From: DATBVX01 sp963705495
GTDB lineage: Bacteria; Pseudomonadota; Gammaproteobacteria; Steroidobacterales; Steroidobacteraceae
Assembly (NCBI GenBank): GCA_963705495.1
Contig: CAVPJQ010000012.1
Span: forward strand, 124,001-188,000
Reading direction: 5' to 3'
DNA length: 64,000 nt
Within the stretch, counting starts at the first letter, position 1; every line of letters starts with the position of its first letter. The notes below the pieces were generated by a model, which saw only the letters and a program-made list of their open reading frames with translations, had not been told where the DNA came from and ran no database searches. Made by a program: the position numbers and the translations under genes. Below are positions 20,020 to 29,559 of this stretch, one piece after another.

Positions 20020-20222
20020 GTTCAACAGCCTGAAAAACCAATGAATTGGACGCGCGCCGGTAAAGCCTGTAGAGTGCGCGGCGCTGAATCAGGGTCGCGC
20101 GGTCAACGCCCCCTTCACTCGCAGTCTGTCTCTCCCGACTTACTTCGATTTTTTCACCCCTCGCTTTTGACCGCTGCAGCGCTTATTGCCTGCCGTGCGA
20201 GTCAACTTAGGATTTCTTACAT

Positions 20223-21473
20223 ATGTCATTTGCCGATCTCGGGCTCAAGCCCGAGCTGTTGCGTGCCGTCACCGAAAAGGGCTACGACACACCCACTCTC
20301 ATTCAATCCAAGGCGATTCCCGCTGTTTTGGCGCGCCATGACGTTCTGGCTCAAGCGCAAACCGGTACGGGCAAGACCGCCGGATTTGTTCTTCCCATCC
20401 TGCAGCATCTTGGTGCTGCGTCCGGGCGCACGCCGCGCGCCCTGGTGCTGACGCCGACCCGTGAGCTCGCCGCGCAAGTGGCCGAGAGCGCGCGTACCTA
20501 CGGTAAGTATGTCGGACTGCGCACGCTCGTCGTCTTCGGCGGCGTCAACATCAACCCGCAGATTTCGGGGTTGCGTAGCGGTTGCGATGTGCTGGTCGCC
20601 ACGCCGGGCCGTCTGCTCGATCTGGCTGAGCAGGGCGCCGCGCACCTGCGCGACGTGCAGTACCTCGTGCTCGATGAGGCGGATCGCATGCTCGACATGG
20701 GCTTCATTCACGACATCCGACGCGTGATCAAGCTCCTGCCGGCCGAGCGCCAGAATATGATGTTCTCGGCCACCTACACGGATGACATTCGCACCTTGGC
20801 GGCGCGTATTCTGCGCAACCCGGTGACGATCGAAGTCGCGCCGCGCAACGCGGCGGCCGACGGCGTCGAACAGCACGTGTACCGGGTGTCGAAGGATCAC
20901 AAGCGTCACCTGCTCGCGCATCTCATCGATGACGGCGGCTGGCACCAGGTCCTGGTGTTCACGCGTACCAAGCACGGAGCCAATCGCCTGGCGCAGCAAC
21001 TCGAGTCGAGCGGGATCCGCACCGCGGCGATTCACGGCAACAAGAGTCAGGCCGCGCGCACGCGGGCGCTCTCCGATTTCAAGGCCAACAAGGTTACCGC
21101 GCTGGTTGCGACCGAGGTCGCCTCACGAGGCCTCGATATCAAGGAGCTGCCGCAGGTCGTGAACTACGAGCTGCCGAACGTGCCCGAGGACTACGTGCAC
21201 CGCATCGGTCGCACGGCGCGAGCCGGCGCCACCGGTCGCGCGGTATCGCTGGTCTCTCCGGACGAAGCACCGCTGCTTCGAGACATTGAGAGACTGTTGA
21301 AACGCAATCTGCCGATTGCAGCGTTGCCTGCTTACGAGGTCCGACAGCCGGAAGCGGCAGCGGCACCGACCGCTGACCGGCGTCTCACGCATTCACCCTC
21401 GAGGACTTTCTCGGCGCCGGATCGCCATCGCGGCGATTCCCGACGGTGGGGCAGGCGCAATAGCCGCCACTGA
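20223..21473 (+). CDS. rhlE: DEAD-box RNA helicase, RhlE type
   Basis: 416 residues. Q motif FADLGLKPELLRAVTEKGYD, motif I AQAQTGTGKTAGF, Ia PTRELAAQV, II VLDEADRMLDMGF, III SATYTD, IV LVFTRTKHGANRL, V TEVASRGLDIKELPQVVNYE and VI HRIGRTARAG are all present. The short basic tail (RHRGDSRRWGRRNSRH) is typical of RhlE, which remodels ribosomal RNA and helps mRNA decay in the cold. A gap of 203 bases upstream could be a long leader. Intact. Confidence 0.93.
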   Translation: MSFADLGLKPELLRAVTEKGYDTPTLIQSKAIPAVLARHDVLAQAQTGTGKTAGFVLPILQHLGAASGRTPRALVLTPTRELAAQVAESARTYGKYVGLRTLVVFGGVNINPQISGLRSGCDVLVATPGRLLDLAEQGAAHLRDVQYLVLDEADRMLDMGFIHDIRRVIKLLPAERQNMMFSATYTDDIRTLAARILRNPVTIEVAPRNAAADGVEQHVYRVSKDHKRHLLAHLIDDGGWHQVLVFTRTKHGANRLAQQLESSGIRTAAIHGNKSQAARTRALSDFKANKVTALVATEVASRGLDIKELPQVVNYELPNVPEDYVHRIGRTARAGATGRAVSLVSPDEAPLLRDIERLLKRNLPIAALPAYEVRQPEAAAAPTADRRLTHSPSRTFSAPDRHRGDSRRWGRRNSRH

Positions 21474-21476
21474 GGC

Positions 21477-22571
21477 TCAACCGCGCGCGGCGTTCAACTT
21501 CTCGATCGCCGCGCGCTCTTTTTCCGCCGCTGGCCAGCCCTCCGCATGCGCGCGGCGCTCCTCGGATTGCGCCTCCCACCACTGCAACGTCGCTGCAGAG
21601 GTGTCTGCGAGTGGCCGGTAGTTCAGTCCTGCACCCAGGGAAGCCGCATTGTCGAAGTGGCGCGACGGCCTGCCAGGCGAGACTAGCGGCAAGTCGATTT
21701 CCAGCTGTTTCAGCAGCTCTGCGGTCGGCCAGTGAAACCTCACGAGGTCTTTCGAGAGCCAGGTGAGACCCACCAACGTCTCCTCCCAGTTCAGCGCCTG
21801 TGTGGGTCCGGCAGCGTTGAAGATGCCGGTCGCACCCCGCTCGCCGAGCCCAACAATCCACGGGCCGAGGTCGCGCACGTCCACCCATTGCAGCTCGTTG
21901 TGCGGAGCGGGCGGACCCAACACGTCACCGCCGCGCGCCACGCGATCCACCCAATAGGTAAAGCGATCGGTCTCATCCTTCGGGCCGACGATGTAGGTGG
22001 GGCGCACGATGGTTGCGGACTTGCCGAGCTCTTTCTGCACGATCCGATCGCACTCGGCCTTGAGCGGCCCGTAGCGATCCCAGCTCATCTGTTCATTCTG
22101 CGGATCGGGCAGTGCCCTGAGGGGCGAAGACTCGAGGACGTTGGTAACGCCCGGTTCATAGACGGCGACTGACGAGACATAGATGTATCGCCCGACGCGT
22201 CCCTTCAGGAGCTTTACCGATTCGCGCACATGGCGAGGGACATATCCCGAGTTGTCGATGACGATGTCCCACTTGCGATCGCCGGCGAGGGCGCTCAGAC
22301 CCTGGTCGACCTTGGAATCGCGATTGCCGATCAGGAGCTCGGCCTTGCCGTCAAACAAGGTTGTATCGCTCCGGCCCCTGTTGAACAGGGTGACCTTGTG
22401 GCCTCTGGCAAGCGCATGCTCGACCTGGAACGGTCCGATAAAGCCCGTGCCGCCGAGGAAGAGAATGTCGAGAGGCTTCGAGGCAGCCTCCACGACAGCA
22501 CGCGTCGCGCCGCTTGCAAGCATTCCGAGGCTGGCTGCCGTCCATCCGAGCACTTCGCGTCGCGTGGTCAT
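21477..22571 (-). CDS. Tat-exported NAD-dependent epimerase/dehydratase (SDR)
   Basis: ATG 22571 gives MTTRREVLGWTAASLGMLAS, a twin-arginine leader, on a 364-residue protein. An extended-SDR core follows: DILFLGGTGFIGPFQVEHAL (GxxGxxG), FNRGRSDTTLF, WDIVIDNSGYVPRHV, YIYVSSVAVYEPG and the catalytic RYGPLKAECD (YxxxK). Exported SDRs must bind a cofactor before Tat export. It is encoded 2 bases after the MFS gene on the same strand, so they form an operon; a role on a transported sugar-like compound is inference. Confidence 0.88.
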   Translation of the reverse strand: MTTRREVLGWTAASLGMLASGATRAVVEAASKPLDILFLGGTGFIGPFQVEHALARGHKVTLFNRGRSDTTLFDGKAELLIGNRDSKVDQGLSALAGDRKWDIVIDNSGYVPRHVRESVKLLKGRVGRYIYVSSVAVYEPGVTNVLESSPLRALPDPQNEQMSWDRYGPLKAECDRIVQKELGKSATIVRPTYIVGPKDETDRFTYWVDRVARGGDVLGPPAPHNELQWVDVRDLGPWIVGLGERGATGIFNAAGPTQALNWEETLVGLTWLSKDLVRFHWPTAELLKQLEIDLPLVSPGRPSRHFDNAASLGAGLNYRPLADTSAATLQWWEAQSEERRAHAEGWPAAEKERAAIEKLNAARG

Positions 22572-22573
22572 AG

Positions 22574-23962
22574 TCAATGCCAGGCGCGCGCCGCAGCGAA
22601 GGCCTTGCCGTACGGCTTCAGACCGAGCCAGAAGATCAGCGTCGCGAGCGGTCCGAGCACGATATGCATGGTGGCAATCGAATAGCGCAGCATCGACTCC
22701 GCACCGAACACGTATTGAGTCAGCACCGCGACGACGGTCGGTGCGACGGCGAGACCGATCATCCCGAAGCAGAACAGGAAGAGCGCGGTCACCTGGCCGC
22801 GCATCTCGTTCGGCACGATCACTTGCAGCGCCGCGTTCTGCGGTCCGCTGCCCATCGAGATGGTCGCGATGTTGAGTGCCGACATGGCGATTGCCAGGTA
22901 CGGCGTCGGCATCAGCGCGTAGGTCATGGCGAACGGCAGGTGCAGCAGGCCCGCGTAGAAGACCACTCGCAGGTTGGCGTCGTCGTAGCCCTTCTTTGCC
23001 AGGTGCTCCGCGAGGAAGCCTCCCGCGAGCGTGCCGATCGGTGCAAGCACCAACAGCACCAAGCCCTGGATGATGCCGTACTGTGCCGGGCCCCAGCCGT
23101 AGGTGCGCATGAAGAAGGGCGCATTCCAGACGAGCGCGCCCATCGCGAGTGCGTTCGCACACAGGCCAGCGAACATGGGACCAAAGGCGGCGCGGTTCTC
23201 GTAGAGGAACTTGAACACATCTTTCACCGGCACGACTCTCGGCGCCGGCCCGGATGCGCTTGCGGCAACGGGAGTGCGCCTGCCGCGGCGCCGCGGCTCG
23301 TGCAGCGTCGTCAGGACCAGGATGCCGAGCAGCAAATCCGGAATCGCCATGATGAGAAAGATGAGCTGCCAGGGCCGGGCGATGCCCCCGACGATCGGTA
23401 GTTCCACATGGAGCGAGGAAACCAGTCCGATCAGCCCGCCACCCAGCAGCATCGCGAGCGCCGAGCCATAGAGGAACCCGATGTTCATCGTGGCGAGCGC
23501 CTTGGGGAGCTTCGCCGGGGGAAAATAGTCCGCAAGTATCGAGAACGTCGCCGGCGCATTACCCGATCCGCCGATGCCGCCCACCATGCGTGCCCCAAAC
23601 AGCTGCGTGAATGTGTTCGACAGACCTGCGACGGCGGTCGAGGTGCCCACGAGCAGCAAGCCGACACCAATGATCACGCGGCGACTCATGATGTCGACCA
23701 ATCGCGAGACCGGCAGCATGAACAGCGCATTGAAGGCCGCGGCGGCGAACCCGATCACGAGGCTGACCTGGACGTCCGTGAGCTGCAGGTCGCGCTTGAT
23801 CGGTTCGACCAGCAGGTAGGAGACGTTGCTGTTCATGAATAGGATCAGCAGCGTGAAACCGAATAAGCCCACCCCGTACCAGGCGACCGCTGGACGTGGC
23901 CAGCTATCGCCTGTCGGCTGCGCCGGCACTTCGACGGGATTCGCAGCGGACTGATCATTCAT
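22574..23962 (-). CDS. MFS transporter, 12 helices
   Basis: 462 residues. AWYGVGLFGFTLLILFMNSN, VSYLLVEPIKRDLQLTDVQV, LPVSRLVDIMSRRVIIGVGL (the loop 2-3 signature) and FGARMVGGIGGSGNAPATFS resemble the Spinster-like/organic-acid MFS group common in sphingomonads and steroid or aromatic degraders. PQNAALQVIVPNEMRGQVTA lies late in the protein. The substrate is unknown. First gene of a pair with the Tat epimerase. Confidence 0.88.
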   Translation of the reverse strand: MNDQSAANPVEVPAQPTGDSWPRPAVAWYGVGLFGFTLLILFMNSNVSYLLVEPIKRDLQLTDVQVSLVIGFAAAAFNALFMLPVSRLVDIMSRRVIIGVGLLLVGTSTAVAGLSNTFTQLFGARMVGGIGGSGNAPATFSILADYFPPAKLPKALATMNIGFLYGSALAMLLGGGLIGLVSSLHVELPIVGGIARPWQLIFLIMAIPDLLLGILVLTTLHEPRRRGRRTPVAASASGPAPRVVPVKDVFKFLYENRAAFGPMFAGLCANALAMGALVWNAPFFMRTYGWGPAQYGIIQGLVLLVLAPIGTLAGGFLAEHLAKKGYDDANLRVVFYAGLLHLPFAMTYALMPTPYLAIAMSALNIATISMGSGPQNAALQVIVPNEMRGQVTALFLFCFGMIGLAVAPTVVAVLTQYVFGAESMLRYSIATMHIVLGPLATLIFWLGLKPYGKAFAAARAWH

Positions 23963-24091
23963 GGGGTTGAGCTCCGCCGGATTGGCAGGTTCGGATCACG
24001 CTTCATTCCCGAACCATACCTGTTTCCCGATGGGTCGAGAATCCGTGCGCCTAGCGGGGTGATAGTCGAGTTTGGCTCAGTGCGAGCTGCG

Positions 24092-24856
24092 ATGGAGCTT
24101 CCGGTGCTCGAGTTGTATCACGGCTCGCCGCTGGCCAATTCCCTGAAGGCGCTGCTACCCCTCAAGGAAAAAGGCGTCGACTTCGTCAGTCATTACATGA
24201 ACCTGCTCGAGTTCGAGCAGCACGAGCCGTGGTTCGTGAAGATCAACCCCAACGGCCAGGTACCGGTGCTGGTTCATGACGGCAGGGCCATCACCGAGTC
24301 GACCGTAATCAATGAGTATGTCGACGAAGCCTTCGCGGGGCCGCCACTGCGCCCGCCGGATGCCTATGGGCGTGCCCAGATGCGCATCTGGACCAAGTTT
24401 GTCGATGAGTACTTCTGTCCAGCGCTGAGCTTCCTCGGCTGGCACGCGATGATCAGGCACGCGGTGAAGCACCTGACCCCCGAGGAGTTCGAAGCCAAGG
24501 TAGCCCGCATTCCGCTCAAGGAACAGCGCGACAAGTGGCGTGAATCCGCGGCCCAGGTGTGGACCGAGGCTCAGCTCGAGGACTGGCGCCGCCGGGTACG
24601 GACCTCGATCCAGAGGATGGAGCAGGGGCTGCGGGGTCCGTGGATGCTCGGCGAGCAGTTCACGCTCGCCGACGTGAGCCTGTTCGCGATGCTGATCCGC
24701 ATGCCCGAGCGTTACGGCGAGATCGTCAACGAGCGGGACAGCCCGCGCGTCATCGAGTGGTACGGCCGGATGCTGAGCCGGCCGGCCGTCGCGGCGACCC
24801 TGGCGATTCAGCCCCCTGCCGGTGCCGAACCCTCGCGGCGCCCTGTCCGGAGCTGA
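24092..24856 (+). CDS. Glutathione S-transferase family protein
   Basis: ATG 24092 (MELPVLELYHGSP) is chosen over a GTG at 24059 because the thioredoxin-fold strand begins here. The N-domain shows SPLANSLKALLPLKEKGVDF, INPNGQVPVLVHDGRAITES (cis-Pro and the ES glutathione clamp) and VINEYVDEAF. The helical C-domain includes MLGEQFTLADVSLFAMLIR. About 254 residues. It resembles beta-etherase/dehalogenase-like GSTs; the substrate is open. Intact. Confidence 0.88.
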   Translation: MELPVLELYHGSPLANSLKALLPLKEKGVDFVSHYMNLLEFEQHEPWFVKINPNGQVPVLVHDGRAITESTVINEYVDEAFAGPPLRPPDAYGRAQMRIWTKFVDEYFCPALSFLGWHAMIRHAVKHLTPEEFEAKVARIPLKEQRDKWRESAAQVWTEAQLEDWRRRVRTSIQRMEQGLRGPWMLGEQFTLADVSLFAMLIRMPERYGEIVNERDSPRVIEWYGRMLSRPAVAATLAIQPPAGAEPSRRPVRS

Positions 24857-24857
24857 T

Positions 24858-25229
24858 TCAGAGCCTGAGCAATTCCCGCACCGGGTGCGGTGCAAACTCG
24901 CACCACTCGACCCCGAGCCCGTCGCTCGCCACGCGCACGACGAAGGCTGCGATCCGCGTGCCTGACAGCTCGAGCTCAACGTGTGTCCACGCGGCGATCT
25001 GCAGGCGCGTATGAACGAAAGCCCCGCTCAGACTGGCATCCCTGAGCTGCCCGGCAGCGTCCCATTTCGCGCAATGTACACGCACGCTGGCGCGCACCGG
25101 CATGCGCTCGCCCCATCGATGCTCCATCCTGCTGCGGTGGGCGTACGTGCGCGGGGCGTGACCTGGCGCGCCCTGAGGGCTCGAAACTTCCGCGGGCGAC
25201 GGCTGCATGGTTTGCATGGCTTGACTCAT
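24858..25229 (-). CDS. PilZ-domain protein
   Basis: ATG 25229 follows AGGACAAGG and gives 123 residues. The PilZ core has HRWGERMPVRASVRVHC (RxxxR-like lead) and LRDASLSGAFVHTRL (D-x-S-x-x-G), both c-di-GMP contacts in the family, then HVELELSGTRIAAFVVRVA and LGVEWCEF. Small PilZ proteins act as c-di-GMP receptors for motility or exopolysaccharide control. It converges on the GST gene, stops 1 base apart. Confidence 0.85.
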   Translation of the reverse strand: MSQAMQTMQPSPAEVSSPQGAPGHAPRTYAHRSRMEHRWGERMPVRASVRVHCAKWDAAGQLRDASLSGAFVHTRLQIAAWTHVELELSGTRIAAFVVRVASDGLGVEWCEFAPHPVRELLRL

Positions 25230-25527
25230 GATCCTTGTCCTCAGCACGACCCGAACGCCGCGGCAATTCGTACCGGTAGGTACAGGACAGCACTCGAACG
25301 CGACAGGTTCCTGCATCCGGATCGCGGTTCGTGTCAGGAAATGCAAATCCTGACAGTCGAACGGCCCTGCGTTATTCTCGCGTCGTGATTCAGCAAACCC
25401 AGGGAGTATCGCCATGGCGAAGCGCACGCAGCGGATCGCAAGCCGGTGATGGTCAACGATCGCCGCCGTGCTGGTCTGTGGCGGTGGGGCGGCGAGTGAT
25501 CAGCGTCCAATCCAAAAGCGAGGCCTG
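25230..25527. other. Divergent intergenic region with an operator-like dyad
   Basis: This 298-base gap separates PilZ (minus) and DUF3014 (plus) starts. I see no gene. At 25332-25355 an 8-bp perfect dyad, TGTCAGGA and TCCTGACA, is separated by 8 bases (AATGCAAA), the size of a dimeric repressor site. Confidence 0.45.
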
Positions 25528-26316
25528 ATGGACCGACAGAAACTGCTGGCAGTGATCGCCGCCGTGGCGCTGGTCGCCATCGCGGCCATCGTCTACTACC
25601 AAAACCGCAAATCACACGCGCCAGAGGAGGCATCTGCCCCCCGCGCCCCTGTGCAACAGGCTCCCGAACCTGCAATTCGCAACCCAGTTCCCGAGCTTCC
25701 TGCGGAGACACCGCTCCCGGCCCTCAACGAGAGTGACGGGCCGTTCCGCGACTCACTGTCGGGTGTTGTCGGTCGTGATGCCGTCAGCCAGTACCTTGCG
25801 CCCAAGGACATCATTCGTCGCATGGTGGTCACGGTCGACAATCTGCCGCGCAAGAAAGTCGCCGTGGAGCGGCGCCCGATCCTGCCAACGGGGGGCACGT
25901 TTGCCACCTCGGGAAGTGAGGAGAGTCTCACCCTCAGTCCGAACAACTACGCGCGCTACGCGCCCCTGGTTCGCCTGGTCGAAGCCGCTGACGCGAAGCA
26001 GCTCACGGCGCTCTACTTTCGCTACTACCCGCTGTTCCAGCGCGCGTATGAGGATCTCGGTTATCCGAACGCCTATTTCAACGATCGGCTGGTGGAAGTG
26101 ATCGACGACGTGCTCGCGACGCCGCAGGTCAACGGCCCGATCAGGCTGGTACAGCCACGCGTGTTCTACGAGTTTGCCGACCCAGCGCTGGAGTCACGAT
26201 CCGCGGGTCAGAAGTTGTTGCTGCGCATGGGCACCGAGAATGCAGCGGCGTTGAAGGCGAAGCTCAACGAAGTGCGGAACATCATCGTCAGCCGCAAGCC
26301 TCCTGCCGGACCATAA
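25528..26316 (+). CDS. DUF3014-family membrane-anchored protein
   Basis: ATG 25528 after GAGG gives about 262 residues. One N-terminal helix (LLAVIAAVALVAIAAIVYY) is followed by a Pro/Ala-rich linker and the DUF3014 domain: YLAPKDIIRRMVVTVDNLPR, RPILPTGGTFATSG, YARYAPLVRLVEAADAKQLT, RYYPLFQRAYEDLGYPNAYF and DDVLATPQVNGPIRLVQPRV. The domain probably sits in the periplasm; its function is unknown. Convergent with the MATE gene. Confidence 0.88.
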   Translation: MDRQKLLAVIAAVALVAIAAIVYYQNRKSHAPEEASAPRAPVQQAPEPAIRNPVPELPAETPLPALNESDGPFRDSLSGVVGRDAVSQYLAPKDIIRRMVVTVDNLPRKKVAVERRPILPTGGTFATSGSEESLTLSPNNYARYAPLVRLVEAADAKQLTALYFRYYPLFQRAYEDLGYPNAYFNDRLVEVIDDVLATPQVNGPIRLVQPRVFYEFADPALESRSAGQKLLLRMGTENAAALKAKLNEVRNIIVSRKPPAGP

Positions 26317-26346
26317 ATCTTTGACAGATTCCGCAACCGGCTCCGC

Positions 26347-27687
26347 TCACGCAAATGCAAGACGCTTGCGGAATTCGCCGAGCAAGAGCCACAGGCTGAA
26401 GACAGCCTGCAACGCAACCGTCGCCACTGACAGGTACCAGAAGTGTTCGAGCTGCACCCACGGCTGTAGTGACAGCCACACTGCCGCCACGCAGAACGGC
26501 AGGATGCGCGTGGCACTGCTGAGGAGCGCCGGCCACGTGTTGCCGATCGCCTGGAAGAGGCCCGAGCACGTGAAGATGATTCCGGTGGCGACAAAATTCC
26601 ACGAGATGATCCTCAGGTACTGCACGCCCACTTGGATCACGTGCGGATCATTGGTGAAAGCTCCAACCAGGAGCGGGGCCTTCCACTGACAGAGCAGTGT
26701 CATGACCGACATGATCCCGATGCCTGCGATCGTCGCGGTCCGAAACGTCTCACGCACGCGCTGTGCCTGACGAGCACCGAAGTTCTGGCCAGCGATCGGT
26801 GAAGCTGCGAACGCTACGGCCATCGCGGGCAGGAAGATCGACTGCATCACCCGCGAACCGATACCGAAGCCGGCTTGGGCCGCCGCACCGAAATCGCGAA
26901 TGCACCAGTAGATGATGCCGACGACGAGAAACATCATCATGAACTCGCCACCCGCCGGGAGCCCGAGATTGAGCATGCGCTTCCAGGTCGGAAAGTTGGG
27001 CTTCCACAGCGCACGATCGACGTGCACGTACTTCTCGAGGCGCGCGAAATAGACGAGCAGCAGGATCGCGCCGACGCAGATCGATATCGAGCTCGCCAGC
27101 GCCGCACCCTTGACGCCAAGTGGATGTCCGGTGCCCCAGCCTGCGATCAGCACCGGCGCCAGGATCGTGTTGAGAATGAGCGTCAGCGACTGCACGATCA
27201 TCGTCGGCTTCACGATGCCGGTGCCGCGCAATGCCGCGCCCATGCCGACGAGCGTAAACTGCAGCGCCAGGCCAGGGACGAACCAGAAGAGATAGATTTG
27301 CCCTGCCTCAGCGGCTCCCGCATCCGCAGCGATTTCGCGTACGTACGCTCCGGCGATGGTGTAGCCGGCGAGGAGCATCAGCACCGAGCATATGAATGAG
27401 ATCAGCAACGCCTGGTTGAAGACCAGGTTGGCATCCTTCTGATCCTTGCGACCGACGGCGTGCGAGATCAGTGTGACCGTCCCGACTGAGAGCACTTGCG
27501 TCAAGGCGAGAACGATGAACATGACGTTTCCGGCAGCGCTCACGCCGGCGAGCGCCTGCCGCCCGAGACCTGCGACGAAGTACAGGTCCACCAGGTAGTA
27601 CAAGGTCTGCACCAGCATGCCGACGCCGATGAACATCGACATCTGTACGAGATGGCCGCCGATCGAACCTTGAGTCAAGTCCTTCAT
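26347..27687 (-). CDS. MATE-family efflux transporter
   Basis: 446 residues and 12 helices in two MatE halves. Clear blocks: GSIGGHLVQMSMFIGVGMLV, LYFVAGLGRQALAGVSAAGN, SVGTVTLISHAVGRKDQKDA, GMGAALRGTGIVKPTMIVQS and GFGIGSRVMQSIFLPAMAVA. MATE proteins export drugs or metabolites by Na+ or H+ antiport in the inner membrane. Intact. Confidence 0.92.
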   Translation of the reverse strand: MKDLTQGSIGGHLVQMSMFIGVGMLVQTLYYLVDLYFVAGLGRQALAGVSAAGNVMFIVLALTQVLSVGTVTLISHAVGRKDQKDANLVFNQALLISFICSVLMLLAGYTIAGAYVREIAADAGAAEAGQIYLFWFVPGLALQFTLVGMGAALRGTGIVKPTMIVQSLTLILNTILAPVLIAGWGTGHPLGVKGAALASSISICVGAILLLVYFARLEKYVHVDRALWKPNFPTWKRMLNLGLPAGGEFMMMFLVVGIIYWCIRDFGAAAQAGFGIGSRVMQSIFLPAMAVAFAASPIAGQNFGARQAQRVRETFRTATIAGIGIMSVMTLLCQWKAPLLVGAFTNDPHVIQVGVQYLRIISWNFVATGIIFTCSGLFQAIGNTWPALLSSATRILPFCVAAVWLSLQPWVQLEHFWYLSVATVALQAVFSLWLLLGEFRKRLAFA

Positions 27688-27808
27688 TATGCTGCCTCAG
27701 CGATCGCCGTCAGTGCGTGGCGGCGCGCCAGTTTAGCTTAGTGCTGCCCAGAAAACGCTTGCTGCGAAACGCAGGCGGGACCACGATGCTCGCGGAGGAT
27801 ACGAGTTC

Positions 27809-28279
27809 ATGAGCAGGGCGTTCGTTCGCGAGTCGGATCAGGATGCGGCGGCAGAGACTGTGCCGGAGCGCATCGTCAGCTCGCACCCAAATTTCGTCAC
27901 GCGTCAGGGGCTGAAACAGATCGACGAGCGGATCCGTGGCCTCGAAGCCGAACGCCAGGCGGCGCGCTCCGATTCGGATACGTCGCCGCTGGCGCGAATC
28001 GCGCGAGACCTGCGCTACTGGTCGCAACGGCGCGCGACCGCTCGCGTGATCGAGCCTGCAGCTCAACCGGACACGGTTCGATTCGGCGTGGAAGTAAGGC
28101 TGCGTCTTGAAGACGGCAGCGAACGCACGTTCCGCCTCGTCGGCGAAGACGAGGCGGACCCGGCCCGCGGGCTCATAAGCTGGATCTCACCCCTCGGAGC
28201 CACGCTTATGGGTCACGAGCCGGGCGATACGCTGAGAGTGCTCGACACGAATGCCGCCATCGTCGAGCTGAGATCCTGA
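27809..28279 (+). CDS. GreA/GreB-family transcription elongation factor
   Basis: 156 residues after GGAGG at 27795. The N-terminal half is a short coiled coil (FVTRQGLKQIDERIRGLEAE, ARIARDLRYWSQRRATARVI) and the C-terminal half is the FKBP-like Gre domain (FGVEVRLRLEDGSERTFRLV, ARGLISWISPLGATLMGHEP, LRVLDTNAAIVEL). It rescues backtracked RNA polymerase or, like Rnk, competes at the secondary channel. The N-terminal extension (about 25 residues) resembles a GreAB subgroup rather than canonical GreA. Confidence 0.85.
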   Translation: MSRAFVRESDQDAAAETVPERIVSSHPNFVTRQGLKQIDERIRGLEAERQAARSDSDTSPLARIARDLRYWSQRRATARVIEPAAQPDTVRFGVEVRLRLEDGSERTFRLVGEDEADPARGLISWISPLGATLMGHEPGDTLRVLDTNAAIVELRS

Positions 28280-28293
28280 GCGATTCCCCGCCG

Positions 28294-29529
28294 TTATTGG
28301 CCAGCTTGCAGGACGCGCAAAGCCTTTCCGGCGGCGCGCACGCCGCTTTCCCAAGCGCCGTGTATCGTGCCGAAATGCTCGACTGAGCAGGCTTCGCCTG
28401 CGAAGAAGATCCGCTCGCCGATTGGCTGGCTAAGAACTTCGCGCATGTGTGCCCGACCTGGCCTCGCGGCCGAATAAGAACCGCGTGAGCAAGGGTCCTC
28501 GCTCCAGCCGACGGTCAGACTGGCGGTGATCTTGCGAACGAATTCGCCGCCAAAGATTCCGGCGAGCTCCTCAAGAGCGAATTGTTCCAGCTCACCACGC
28601 TTCTCGAGATCCTGCGCGAAGCGTCCGCCGAAATACGCGAGCAGCGCTTCCTGACCCGCGGGACGCACCTGGTAGCTGCAGGTGTGCGATCGCTGGTCGG
28701 TGCCGATGAAGTGCGTGGTGCCTTCGTACGGCAGCGCACCTGGCTGCATCCTGAAGAACACTTTGTTGGCAATGCCGAGGGGCACATCATGCAAGGCCTG
28801 CTGCATGGGTGCTGGCAATGCCGGCTCGAACCGGATGCCATCTTGCGCCAGGACCGAAGTTGGAGCGGTGACGATGACAGCGCGCGCGTCGACCGACCCC
28901 GCTACCGTCCGAAGAGTAACGCCCTGGCCGCGCCAGTCGATCGTTTGCACCGGCGTTGCGAGCGACACTTCGAGGCCTTCCGCAGCGCGCGCCACGACGC
29001 TTCCGAGTCCCTCGCGCACGGCCCAGTTGATCTCCGCGTCTTCGAACCGCGCCACGTCCAGGCTCGAGACCGAGTCGCTTTCGATACCGATGTACCAGGT
29101 CATGATGGCGTCGAATTGAGCGCGAACCGCGTTGTCCGGGATGAGCTCGCTCATCGACACATCGCGACCCTCGGCGGCGGCGCGGCTCGCGAGCGAGAAA
29201 TTCTGTTCCAGCTCGCGGCCGAGTGTGGCCAACTCTTCGGGACTTCGGAGCTTCGCGCCAACGCGTCGGCGCCAGTCAGGCGATTGCTTGATGATCGAGA
29301 GTCCCAGGTCGCGTGCGATTACAGCCCACGGGTTTTCAGTGGCACTGTGCAACCACGCACAGCCGCGATCCAGGGGCATGCCGAACGTGGAGTTATCGGT
29401 ATGAGCACGTCCGCCGACGCGATCGCGCGCTTCGAGTAGCAACGCGCTCGAACCGTTGGCTCGCAGCCAGCGCGCAGCCGCGATCCCTGCCGCACCGGCG
29501 CCTACGATGACAACGTCGAAGGCAGGCAT
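28294..29529 (-). CDS. FAD-dependent amine oxidase
   Basis: 411 residues. FAD Rossmann motif VVIVGAGAAGIAAARWL, then LLLEARDRVGGRAHT and LDRGCAWLHSA mark the monoamine/polyamine oxidase family. The C-terminus has EDPCSRGSYSAARPG and IFFAGEACSVEHFGTIHGAW, completing the FAD site. It probably oxidises an amine with O2, giving aldehyde, ammonia and peroxide. It is the last gene of an operon with the carotenoid oxygenase and M14 peptidase (gap 30 bases). Confidence 0.9.
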   Translation of the reverse strand: MPAFDVVIVGAGAAGIAAARWLRANGSSALLLEARDRVGGRAHTDNSTFGMPLDRGCAWLHSATENPWAVIARDLGLSIIKQSPDWRRRVGAKLRSPEELATLGRELEQNFSLASRAAAEGRDVSMSELIPDNAVRAQFDAIMTWYIGIESDSVSSLDVARFEDAEINWAVREGLGSVVARAAEGLEVSLATPVQTIDWRGQGVTLRTVAGSVDARAVIVTAPTSVLAQDGIRFEPALPAPMQQALHDVPLGIANKVFFRMQPGALPYEGTTHFIGTDQRSHTCSYQVRPAGQEALLAYFGGRFAQDLEKRGELEQFALEELAGIFGGEFVRKITASLTVGWSEDPCSRGSYSAARPGRAHMREVLSQPIGERIFFAGEACSVEHFGTIHGAWESGVRAAGKALRVLQAGQ

Positions 29530-29559
29530 GGAGGAGCGTGCGCGGATACGACGTCGAGG

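Noticed and set aside
20226..21035. 269-codon minus-strand frame opposite rhlE
   Set aside because: It mirrors a fully conserved helicase; no ribosome-binding site or domain.
22572..23162. Long N-terminal extension of the Tat epimerase
   Set aside because: The frame is open through the MFS gene, but the twin-arginine leader begins at 22571, which fixes the start.
24155..24979. 274-codon minus-strand frame opposite the GST gene
   Set aside because: Antisense shadow, and it overlaps the PilZ gene in another frame.
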